DNA of 45,357 nucleotides from contig JBOZIK010000001.1 in assembly GCA_051453625.1 (NCBI GenBank), forward strand, positions 90,119,929 through 90,165,285, in the 5' to 3' direction. Shown here one piece after another: positions 12,801 through 24,800 of the stretch. This DNA is from Welwitschia mirabilis (taxonomy: Eukaryota > Gnetophyta > Gnetopsida > Welwitschiales). Numbering within the stretch: position 1 is the first letter of the stretch; each line of letters begins with the position of its first letter. The notes beneath the pieces were generated by a model that saw only the letters and a program-made list of their open reading frames with translations, made no database searches and was not told the DNA's origin. A program made the position numbers and the translations under genes.

Positions 12801-15800
12801 CATGTTAAATATTAAATGTTTGTGTTAGTGATGGCAAAGGTTAAATGTTAATATTAAATAGAATTATATGTTGTATTGTGTTATTATTAAGTAGTTATAT
12901 CTAAGTTAACTGATTTAGATATTGGAATTGGTCTACAAAGTTTAAGTGAATTATTAATGTTAAGGATTAAGTATGATGTGGTTAAAATTAAACACTTGGT
13001 GACAGATAATGGAGGTGAATACGCCTCTCGTGACTTTGAAATGTTTTGCAAAAATAATTGAATTGTCCACACAAAGACACCTCCATATACACCTCAAAAT
13101 AATGGAGTGGTTGAAAGATACAATAGCACTATTTTAAAAAGGTTGTGTTCATTGTTGCACACCTGCATATCTTTTAAACAGGTCACTGCATTCAACACTT
13201 CAAGGAGGAATATCAGAGTTCGTTTGAAGTGGGAGGAAGCCATCTTTCTCTCACTTGAAGGTGTTTGGCTATGAAGCATATGTGCATTAGCAAAACACAA
13301 GAAAACTGAATGGTCGTGCACCCATGTGCTTTTTTCTAGGTTATAAAGGAGACAGCCTTGACTATATGTTATGGGATCTAGTGGACAAGAAGGTGATTAG
13401 ATCACATGATGTGGTCTTTTGTGAATAGTAATAATTTTATAAGACACTGGAAGAAAACCAAAATGAAGGAATTTCTGACTCTCGCATTTTGCAAAATACT
13501 TTTAAAATTCCAAATCACAATGATGACAACGAAACGAGTGATCCTCCTAATGGTGACGATGAGGAGATGAAAACAATCCACCTGAGCTGCAACAACCTAA
13601 TTTTTTAGAAGGTAAAGATGAAGGAGAGCCTCATACTTGTACACATGCCCAATAGACCACCTGTCACGTACTCTTCGGCATTGCATTATATCCTGTACAA
13701 AGATAAAGGAAAACCTGAAATGTACCAAGAAGCTATTTCTTCGCCTATCTTGACAAAGTGGACCGTTGCAATGAAAAAAGAGTTGGATGCTTGAAGGCAT
13801 AAAGATACATGAGATGTGGTTCCCTTACCAGCTAGGAAACGTGCCTTGTCCAATAAATGGGTTTTCAAGATAAAGGAAGAGGCAAATGGAAAAGAATGTT
13901 ACAGGGCAAGATTGGTTATAAAACGTTTTAGGTAGAAATCAAGTATTGATTTTACTGAAATCTTTTCTCCAATAGTGAAGCATTCTTCTATTCGTGTTAT
14001 CTTGTCCATTGTTGCTGTCTTGAATTTGGAATTGGAGCAATTGGATATTAAGATTGCTTTTTTGCATGGTGATCTTGAAGTAGAAATTTATATGAAATTG
14101 CCTAAAGGTTTTGAAACCAAGGAGAAGAACTTGGTCTGTAGGTTGAACAAAAGTTTGTATGGTCTGAAACTAGCACCAAGGCAACTGTATAAGAAATTTG
14201 ACAACTTCATGCAGGAACAGAAATATAGGAGGAGTGATGTAGATCCCTGTATCTATCTCTATGGACAGGATTCTGATAAGATTGTTATTTTACTGTTGTA
14301 TGTTGATGATATGCTTGTTGCTGGAAATGACATACAGGAAATTAAGAGGCTGAAAAANNNNNNNNNNNNNNNNNNNNNNNNNNNNNNNNNNNNNNNNNNN
14401 NNNNNNNNNNNNNNNNNNNNNNNNNNNNNNNNNNNNNNNNNNNNNNNNNNNNNNNNNNNNNNNNNNNNNNNNNNNNNNNNNNNNNNNNNNNNNNNNNNNN
14501 NNNNNNNNNNNNNNNNNNNNNNNNNNNNNNNNNNNNNNNNNNNNNNNNNNNNNNNNNNNNNNNNNNNNNNNNNNNNNNNNNNNNNNNNNNNNNNNNNNNN
14601 NNNNNNNNNNNNNNNNNNNNNNNNNNNNNNNNNNNNNNNNNNNNNNNNNNNNNNNNNNNNNNNNNNNNNNNNNNNNNNNNNNNNNNNNNNNNNNNNNNNN
14701 NNNNNNNNNNNNNNNNNNNNNNNNNNNNNNNNNNNNNNNNNNNNNNNNNNNNNNNNNNNNNNNNNNNNNNNNNNNNNNNNNNNNNNNNNNNNNNNNNNNN
14801 NNNNNNNNNNNNNNNNNNNNNNNNNNNNNNNNNNNNNNNNNNNNNNNNNNNNNNNNNNNNNNNNNNNNNNNNNNNNNNNNNNNNNNNNNNNNNNNNNNNN
14901 NNNNNNNNNNNNNNNNNNNNNNNNNNNNNNNNNNNNNNNNNNNNNNNNNNNNNNNNNNNNNNNNNNNNNNNNNNNNNNNNNNNNNNNNNNNNNNNNNNNN
15001 NNNNNNNNNNNNNNNNNNNNNNNNNNNNNNNNNNNNNNNNNNNNNNNNNNNTTTCTCTCCAATGGTGAAGCACTCCTCTATTTGTGTCATTTTGTCTATT
15101 GTTGATGTCTTATTGTGTCATTTTGTCTATTGTTGATGTCTTGAATCTTGAATTAGAATAATTGGATATAAAAACTACTTTGCTGCATGATAATCTTGAA
15201 GAAGAGATTTATATGAAATTGCTTGAAGGTTTTAAAACCAAAGAGAAGAACCCAGTCTACAGGTTGAACAGAAGTTTATATGGTCTAAAACAAGCACCTA
15301 GGCAATGGCACAAAAAATTTGACAGCTTCATATAGGAACAGAAATACAGAAGAGTAACATAGGTCACTATATTTATCTCTGTGGACAAGCTTATGGTAAG
15401 ATTGTGATGATATGCTTGTTGCTGGAAATGACATGCAGGAAATGAAGAGGCTGAAAAAGGAGATGGGAAAACACTTTTCAACCAAGGAATTGGGTCTTGC
15501 AAAACAAATTCTTAAAATGAAATTTTCCAAGGAGAGATCATGTAAAAAACTATGGCTTAGTCAATCTGATTACATTAGGAAAGCATTAAAGCATTTTAAC
15601 ATAGCTAACTGTAAAGTTGTTCGAACATCATTAGCAAGTCACTTTCAATCGTCTCTGGAGGAGAAAAACAAACAAGGACCAAGAAAGAAGGGAAATCGTT
15701 CTTTATGTTTCAGCTATTAGAAGCTTGATATATGCCTTGGTCTACACAAGACCAGATATTTCATATGCAGTGTGAGTTGTCTCACATTTCATGAGCAACC

Positions 15801-18800
15801 CTAGCCCAAAGCATTACGAAGCTATAAAATGGATTTGCACTACATGAAAGGTACACAAAATTTTTCCCTGAGTTTTGTGGATGCTAATTATGCTCAGTGT
15901 AAAGACACAAGAACATGCACTTGTAGTTATGTTTTCTTGATGGGAGGTGGTCCTGTTAATTAGATGTGTCGTTTGCAAAGGAACATCGCTTTGTCAACTA
16001 TAGAAGCAAAGTACATAGCTGTCATAGAGGCAACCAAAGAAATGATTTGGCTAAAACGTTTGGTTGACTAGTTTGAATTGAAACAACAACAATACGTGAT
16101 TTATTATGATAGTCAGAGTGCCATTCATTTGGCAAAGAATGTTGCTTGCCATGCTTGGACAAAGTATATTGAAGNNNNNNNNNNNNNNNNNNNNNNNNNN
16201 NNNNNNNNNNNNNNNNNNNNNNNNNNNNNNNNNNNNNNNNNNNNNNNNNNNNNNNNNNNNNNNNNNNNNNNNNNNNNNNNNNNNNNNNNNNNNNNNNNNN
16301 NNNNNNNNNNNNNNNNNNNNNNNNNNNNNNNNNNNNNNNNNNNNNNNNNNNNNNNNNNNNNNNNNNNNNNNNNNNNNNNNNNNNNNNNNNNNNNNNNNNN
16401 NNNNNNNNNNNNNNNNNNNNNNNNNNNNNNNNNNNNNNNNNNNNNNNNNNNNNNNNNNTAAAAGGAGGTTGTGTTATAAAGTCGTCCTTTTGGGGGTGTT
16501 AGCTAGAAAAGGGACGTGTGAAAAGAGAGATGATACCTTCTTCAGGATTTTAGCTTGTAGCCCTAATTGGCTGTAACCCTTCGTCTAGTTAAAAGTGATG
16601 TGAGGGTTGTGTGAACATAGAGTTCTGAGAGGCAACTTTGCATAAATCATGTTGTTGGCTTGAAGCCTAACTGTTGGCCAATGAGTAAAGTGTTGGCGGA
16701 GGTGTGTCAAGGAGACATGTCGCCATTGTGTTGGCAATAAGTCAAAGCAAAATGTTGGCAATTGTTTTTTTTGAAAAAAATGCAAACCTCATTAATTTTA
16801 TGAGATGTGCAATCCATCAATGCTCTACTGCCAAAAATGGATTTTTCATGGGAAAATCATTATTTTTAACTTCAATTGTTCACACTGTTCACTGGTCTAT
16901 TGTGCAGAAAATGGTTTTTTCTCCTTGCAAGAAAATAGTTTTAACAATACCTGTGTGAGACCTTTTGAAAACATTGGTAATATGTCAGCAAAAGGTCGGA
17001 AATGTCGCTTACTTTTTCAAAATGTTAGCCGAAAATGCTAGCCAACATCAAGAAATTTTCAAATTTAGGCGACATGTCACAACGTTTTACTCTGTTGTTG
17101 GCTTATAATTTCTAAGGAAGATAATAGAGCTCTACATTGCTTTCCAATGGTTTTTCCCTCATTGGTGTTTTCCATGTCAATCATCTCTACTTTCTCTTGC
17201 TGCATTGTTTAATTGCTTTGCTGCAATCTCCCTCATAACAGCAAGGTCACATTTCAGAACCCTCTGGCAAACCAGAAATATGTTTCCAATCATCTCTAGC
17301 AGCACAATGGAAAACATTATAAACATCAAACATGAAGATATTTTTAAAGTTAATCTTTTATTGATAAAGAGATTAACAAAAACACGCATTTTTATTTTTA
17401 CGTGAAACACTAGATGACTTACAATAAGAACAAGTAATCTAAGACTTGTGATTCAAATCCATTAGTTTCATATCCAATCACTAATGAAGGAATTGTCATT
17501 ATATATGAAATTAAATGACAAATGATACCATACTTATAGACTATCATCCCACTCGTGTGATATGCCACACATAATGCCAAATTGTCAACATGTTATACAC
17601 AAAGAATTCAAAGCTTAAGAGCCGGTTGGAAATTTCTAATTTGCTAAATACAAAAACAATTAAAGTATTTAGAAACTAAACACTAATTTGATAAAACCAG
17701 AAACAAGAACATAAAACCCCAAAACAGAGGTGATAAAACCTTCCAAAATAAGAAAGTTTTGGAAGAAACCTAACAGACCTTATAAAAAATCATCTATAAA
17801 ATCCAAACTGATAGAAGAAATGCATCTAACTAGTGAAAAATACAAAAGCAAAGAAAGTATTTGTTTTCGCAATAACAAACACAACTTTTACCAAAAAATT
17901 CAATTCAAAATTAGGCTTTGGTAGAGGTCAATCTCCACAACAACTTTAAACATTATTAAGACCCCAAGGGAGACCATGAAACTAAGGAAGAAAACTAAGT
18001 TGCCCTTCAAATGTTTTTTTCCATGTTCTTGTTTTTGTTCATGCAAATGGAATTTGGTGTAATTATGCCATTTAATGGCAAAATTTTGCAATTTTGTTAC
18101 ATAAAGAATCTACTTGAGGATTTCAAAGAAAAATAAAATGTTGCTTAGGCTTTGTTTCATTTCATGTCCCTTGAGATTGTGCCAAATTTCAAAGTAAGCT
18201 TTCTTTCTAATTTAAAAATAAGTTTGAGACTCTTTATATTTTCAATACAGACTCTCAACCTTTTTTTTTTTTAAGTTTCTTCTAAGAAACAGATTCCACA
18301 CTTCACGGAAGGATAGTTACATGATTGTTCTAACACTTCCTTTCACATTCTAAACACTCAATTGGTTTATTGCTTATGTAATTGAGTTTTTGCATATCTG
18401 AAAAAAAGTGAAAAATCAATCTAGAACAAAAATTGACATGTCCAGACGCATCTCAGAGCCAAGATGGAAGGACAAATTGAAATCAAATCAGGTATAAATC
18501 AGTGAAAATCATGTAAAATTAGGGAAAAGTAGGTATCAAGTGGCTCAAACACATACAGTTTTTCTCAACATGCACAGGTGAAATCAACTCACCATTTGAC
18601 AAAGCCAACCTATTGACTCGCAATAAATGAGAACCAACATTTGAAAAGCTAACTTTAAGTAAATTTAGCTTAGCTTCCAGAAAAGAGCATATAAAATGTA
18701 TGCTACCAAACATGTGTACTCATCTCTACGTCTTCCATTTGTCAACACATTATAAGACAAATACAATCCATAATGAAAAGATAACGAATAGACTCCAACC

Positions 18801-21800
18801 TAGAATATTGTATTTCCTACATATTAACACCATAAAGAGTGCCTTAATCAAATCATTTTCATCTAGTAAATCATTCAAACAATTCATTGGAAAACCACAA
18901 GCTCCCTTTATTTGAAAATCCAATAATCCAAAGAAGAAACTGATTGAGTAACTTAATCCAATGGCCCAAAACATTTGCCCACTTCATTTTACTTAGGATA
19001 GAATATATAGCATTAAGATAGAAAATCCANNNNNNNNNNNNNNNNNNNNNNNNNNNNNNNNNNNNNNNNNNNNNNNNNNNNNNNNNNNNNNNNNNNNNNN
19101 NNNNNNNNNNNNNNNNNNNNNNNNNNNNNNNNNNNNNNNNNNNNNNNNNNNNNNNNNNNNNNNNNNNNNNNNNNNNNNNNNNNNNNNNNNNNNNNNNNNN
19201 NNNNNNNNNNNNNNNNNNNNNNNNNNNNNNNNNNNNNNNNNNNNNNNNNNNNNNNNNNNNNNNNNNNNNNNNNNNNNNNNNNNNNNNNNNNNNNNNNNNN
19301 NNNNNNNNNNNNNNNNNNNNNNNNNNNNNNNNNNNNNNNNNNNNNNNNNNNNNNNNNNNNNNNNNNNNNNNNNNNNNNNNNNNNNNNNNNNNNNNNNNNN
19401 NNNNNNNNNNNNNNNNNNNNNNNNNNNNNNNNNNNNNNNNNNNNNNNNNNNNNNNNNNNNNNNNNNNNNNNNNNNNNNNNNNNNNNNNNNNNNNNNNNNN
19501 NNNNNNNNNNNNNNNCTTCATCACGTTCCTTCCAATCCCAAAAATCCCTTGACTTAGCTCAAATTTGATAAAATACTATATTTAATTCATTTTCTAACCA
19601 GGGTATCCAATATCCCCACATATAGCATCCAACCCCTATTAAGCACACGTCTCATATATGTTATTTTCTACTACTTCCATTCAACATCTCATCCATCATC
19701 CAAAAGGCCCTCGTCTACCACAAGTATCATCAGTTTCAGAAACACTAGGTTACAATTCCATCTTTCGTTATGGGCAAAGAAATCCTTTCACTTATAGTTT
19801 GGGGTTAGAAGTTTGATGCTGGGATGAGGACTCCTTACCTAAGCCTATGCATTTCCTCTCTTCTACTATACTCCAAATGTCCTAGTTTTAAAAAATGACT
19901 TACTTTCTAATTTTTACACTTGCTAACACTCTTTGCACTTCTTAAAATGTTAAATTAAAAAATGACTTACTTTACGTATAAACGATGTCATAACTTACCT
20001 CTATCTAGTTCAACCTCAATCTTTACTTTACTCCTTTTGTCACTCCTTTAGAACACGTGGTCTCTCCCATAACAAGAAATGAATATATTAATTTTTGTGT
20101 TGACTTGTGCACACATCAACTAGTTGGTATGTGTGACTCTAGACAACATTGGCCATCAATTGCCTCCTTATCCTCCTTTGTCACATTCGTCAGTTGTTCA
20201 CATATTGATCCTCTCATTTGTCACATCCATAGAAGTAACCTTCACAAAATGCCTAACCCTAAGGTACCTTGTATTAATTACCTCACCAACCAATTACCAT
20301 AGGAACCTCAATATTTCCACCATAGATCACCCTGCAATACTAACTGATCAAGCTCATGCATCCAATTCTACACAAATGTGAGTTTCTATAATGATCTTAG
20401 CAATGCATTAATGAAAGACTGACATGTACTCAAATCCTATATTTTGAATCCTTGTCCACCTAGCCTTAACTCACAACAAACAATCCTTAGAATCTCTTAA
20501 AAAGTTCACCTACTGCCTATTGATTGTCAACCTCGTAATTTAATCCTTATTAACTATCATATGTAAGTAGGTCATAACAATAACCCATTTGGCATCCCAT
20601 ATCCCAATCATAGCCCAAATCAAATAATCAGCATTCCAAAGTGCCTTATTATAACCATGACCATGCTAAAGCAGAAACCTGCTTCAACTGAGCCTCTAAG
20701 CAACTAATCTACCTTACAAAACCAAACCAAAACCTCAACATGCATGATTGCCTATCTCCTAATTCAAGCTTGATACAATGCTGATTGAAGTCACCTCCCT
20801 AATCTTCATCGACTTCTCAATAATACCAAACAATAAATTAATGCCTCCATCATTTGCAAAATCTCCAACGTTCTCAAGACCAAACATGACAACAACATGT
20901 CACATACAATTTGTTTGGTAGGACCAAAGGACTTCTATCTTTATTATGAAGAGCTAATGGATTATGAAGTGCACACTTAGAAGGTAGATCCAATTCATGC
21001 AAATCCAAGAATGTGTAGTATCGCAACTAGAGAAGACAAGACGTTATAGAGAAAGAGAGCGAGGGGAAGATCAAAAAAAATATACACTATTTTACAATGA
21101 AACAATTATTTAATGTATTACAATACAACAATGTACCTAACTAAACATACCTGGTTCCATTCTAATTGTTTGTTACTCAATTGGTCTCAAAATCTTAAAA
21201 TCATAAATATGTGAGAAAGCAAAATTCATCAACTGCACATGTAAAACAATTCAGGAGTTGAGAAACAAAGTAGACAACTTTATCAATTCAATGCATACAT
21301 ACATGTAAGAGATTGGATATAAGAGTCTCACCCCAATTGAAAAAATGACTCAAAGGACCTAGTTCCAATGCTCACTGTTGCAAAACTCGCCGAGTCTCGA
21401 TGAGTACTTGCCAAGTCGCAAGTTTTTTAGCACTCACGAGTCGTGTGAGGTCTAACTCGCCGAGTGCGAGTCAACCTCGAAAACTTGCGAGCCTCGGCGA
21501 GTCAGGTGAGTCTCGGTGAGTCAGCACAGGTAAGGCAGGAAAAAAACATTTTTTTGAAAAAANNNNNNNNNNNNNNNNNNNNNNNNNNNNNNNNNNNNNN
21601 NNNNNNNNNNNNNNNNNNNNNNNNNNNNNNNNNNNNNNNNNNNNNNNNNNNNNNNNNNNNNNNNNNNNNNNNNNNNNNNNNNNNNNNNNNNNNNNNNNNN
21701 NNNNNNNNNNNNNNNNNNNNNNNNNNNNNNNNNNNNNNNNNNNNNNNNNNNNNNNNNNNNNNNNNNNNNNNNNNNNNNNNNNNNNNNNNNNNNNNNNNNN

Positions 21801-24800
21801 NNNNNNNNNNNNNNNNNNNNNNNNNNNNNNNNNNNNNNNNNNNNNNNNNNNTCTTTTTTAGTATGTGTGATTTTGGAACTTTTGATTTGCACTTTAGTTT
21901 TCCATATTGAACAAAACTATGATATAAAACATGTCAGTGCATCATATATTTTACATCTAAATGTTTTAATGTAGTATAGGAAGTCTAAAAATTCATTGCA
22001 ATACTACATATTGTATTTAAAACGTCAAAAGATGAGACTCTTTAGTGACTCTTTTTGACTCCCGAGTCTGTGCCGAGTTGGCTCCCGAGTCGGACCGAGT
22101 CATGAGTTTTTTCCCCTAGTCGAGCCGGGTCGTGAGTCTGAGTCTTGCAACAATGCCAATGCTTTCCCAATAATAAGAAGATCATAATCCTATCATGTCA
22201 TTCAAATGCTAAGAAGATTTGTTAAGATAAAGCTCCTTGCTTAAAGAGCTTTCAAATATTCAGTGAAGCTTGGGATTTAAGACTGATTTCATTCAAACTT
22301 CGTTACAATATTTTAACAATTTGTTCAATTTAAATGAAGTTCATTGTTGTAAATGTCCAGTCACTATTTGTGCCACTAGTTGAATACACATAGTGATGAT
22401 CTTGGTTTGCATAATGAGGAAGGCACAACTAGCTCGTCTAACTCGATGATGCTATGTAGTAAGAAGTTTGGCCCAAAGAGGCTAAAGGCATCATTAGAAC
22501 ATCGCTTAGGAATCTGCAAGTGGCAAGGATTGCAGGTCGCATAATGCTAGATGTCTCCTTGTTTAAATGCAAAAATTGACATTCCAACCAAGTATCTTGG
22601 ATCAGCTTAGCATAGACGAAGACATTAAAATAGCCATCTTAACATAAAATTATGTCTTCTGCCCTTTTTTATCATGAATTAGAAAATTATGAACTTTCCC
22701 ATAACATTTTCAGGTTAATTGCTACTTTCTGAAGGACATTCTAAAATTTAAAGAAGATCCATTAGAAAAGGTCAGCGCCATCATCTAGGTCACTAATAGT
22801 ACTAGTCTTTCAGGGCAGAATATGATCAAAGTCATGTTCTCACATCCTTATGAGAAGTTCATCACATTCCATTTGCAGGCCCAGTTGGATGCTAAATCAG
22901 AATAAACCTTCAAAAATTGATAACACATAGTGGATGCACAAGATGACACATTGCAGTGACATGTGATAGTGACGAGGATAATGACATGGAGGACACATAG
23001 CATAGCATCCAGTGGTAGCTACATCATCATCCAAAGGCCATGACAACACCTTTTTTCATAAGAAAACAAAAAATCCTCTTTAAGGCTACAAGATAAAATC
23101 TATAACTTCCTCTAAGTAACCACCCAGAAGTGTAACCTCCTTTATGTAACCGTCACCAACCACTACAAGTGAAAGATTCCTACACTTTCCCTCATCTATA
23201 AAAGGGCCTTAGGCCCTCATTGTAAAGGATCCTTAGTTGGTAAAAAGTAGTAGAATTACTTGGAGTGTTAAGGTGTCATGGCTTTCTAAGCACTTCCCTT
23301 GGGAGCAAACTTGTTTATTCTTTGATTCCAAGTCCACATTAACATGGTACTATTAATCTTTAAGTGAGACTCTTTTTTGTTTTCAATATTATAGTAGTTG
23401 TTCATTCTTCGATTTTTAGTGTACACTAACATAGTACCATTAATCCTTAAATGAGACTACATCATTATAATCTTTCGGACCGAGTGAATTCTCTAGAGTT
23501 AACTTTTTGATTATAGTCGTCGTTATGTTATAAATCTTAAGTATTGTTGTCCTTATTTTCTATGTTTATAAACAAGTATNNNNNNNNNNNNNNNNNNNNN
23601 NNNNNNNNNNNNNNNNNNNNNNNNNNNNNNNNNNNNNNNNNNNNNNNNNNNNNNNNNNNNNNNNNNNNNNNNNNNNNNNNNNNNNNNNNNNNNNNNNNNN
23701 NNNNNNNNNNNNNNNNNNNNNNNNNNNNNNNNNNNNNNNNNNNNNNNNNNNNNNNNNNNNNNNNNNNNNNNNNNNNNNNNNNNNNNNNNNNNNNNNNNNN
23801 NNNNNNNNNNNNNNNNNNNNNNNNNNNNNNNNNNNNNNNNNNNNNNNNNNNNNNNNNNNNNNNNNNNNNNNNNNNNNNNNNNNNNNNNNNNNNNNNNNNN
23901 NNNNNNNNNNNNNNNNNNNNNNNNNNNNNNNNNNNNNNNNNNNNNNNNNNNNNNNNNNNNNNNNNNNNNNNNNNNNNNNNNNNNNNNNNNNNNNNNNNNN
24001 NNNNNNNNNNNNNNNNNNNNNNNNNNNNNNNNNNNNNNNNNNNNNNNNNNNNNNNNNNNNNNNNNNNNNNNNNNNNNNNNNNNNNNNNNNNNNNNNNNNN
24101 NNNNNNNNNNNNNNNNNNNNNNNNNNNNNNNNNNNNNNNNNNNNNNNNNNNNNNNNNNNNNNNNNNNNNNNNNNNNNNNNNAAAGAACTAAAGTAACTAT
24201 TGAATTCACCAACACTCATGTGGTAAATGATATTATCCACGCTCGAGCCACCACAACTTGATGATTTGAAGCTTATGTTTCAGGATTTACAGGAAATCAT
24301 TGGAGCAAAGGTGGGTTCTTAGACAAGCCAAGCTAGACCTCTGGAGCATGTTCGTTTCCCTACGTCACCAACTAAAGATCACCAAAATTTCTCAAACTCT
24401 TGATTTTACATTTGTTTTTTCATTGCAAGATTGAAACTAATCAAACTATGGTGTTACTTTTGTTAAGTTAACCACAAATATCCCTGTGGAAGAACAATAC
24501 CAGGTCCTTGCCTGGTTTATTTTATTGATGTTCGACTTTATACTACAATGCTTAGTTTTCAGGTGAACACTCACCAAATAATCACTCGACAAGACAAGTG
24601 AAGAAGATCTTGCATCTTATATGTTCAATTCAAATTTGATTTTGTTTCATATCAGGCAATAAATCCATTAATTCAAGTTTATATTTAATACCTCAAAAAC
24701 TTGCTTTGATTTCCATGTTTTTCTTGCTCTTGCTTTGTCCATCCCTCCTTTTGCTCCCTATGCCATTTTCACTTCAAAACCTTAGTAATTCATACTTAAT

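Larger units (their letters stand above)
11744..17240 (+). mobile_element. Copia-1: degraded Copia (Tork/Tnt1-like) LTR retrotransposon
   Basis: Bounded by TGTTGATATG at 11744 and CTCATAACA ending at 17240, with a perfect 5-bp GCAAG duplication on both sides. Order on the plus strand: 5' LTR, tRNA-iMet-like primer site, gag, integrase, reverse transcriptase, RNase H, 3' LTR. This integrase-before-RT order defines Copia. It lies antisense to GYRA in the giant intron. Coding parts are broken by stops, an internal gag-integrase deletion and a 228-bp insertion. Two N gaps (14358-15051, 16175-16458) fall within it, and the reverse transcriptase appears twice, once on each side of the first gap. 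The 3' LTR contains a 416-bp hAT-type MITE. It is not autonomous. Confidence 0.9.

Noticed and set aside
13975-15105. Long open frame across the N gap
   Set aside because: Most of its length is Ns. Only the first part (13975-14357) is RT sequence; the rest is an artefact of translating Ns. The same applies to other frames crossing gaps at 16175, 19030, 21563 and 23580.
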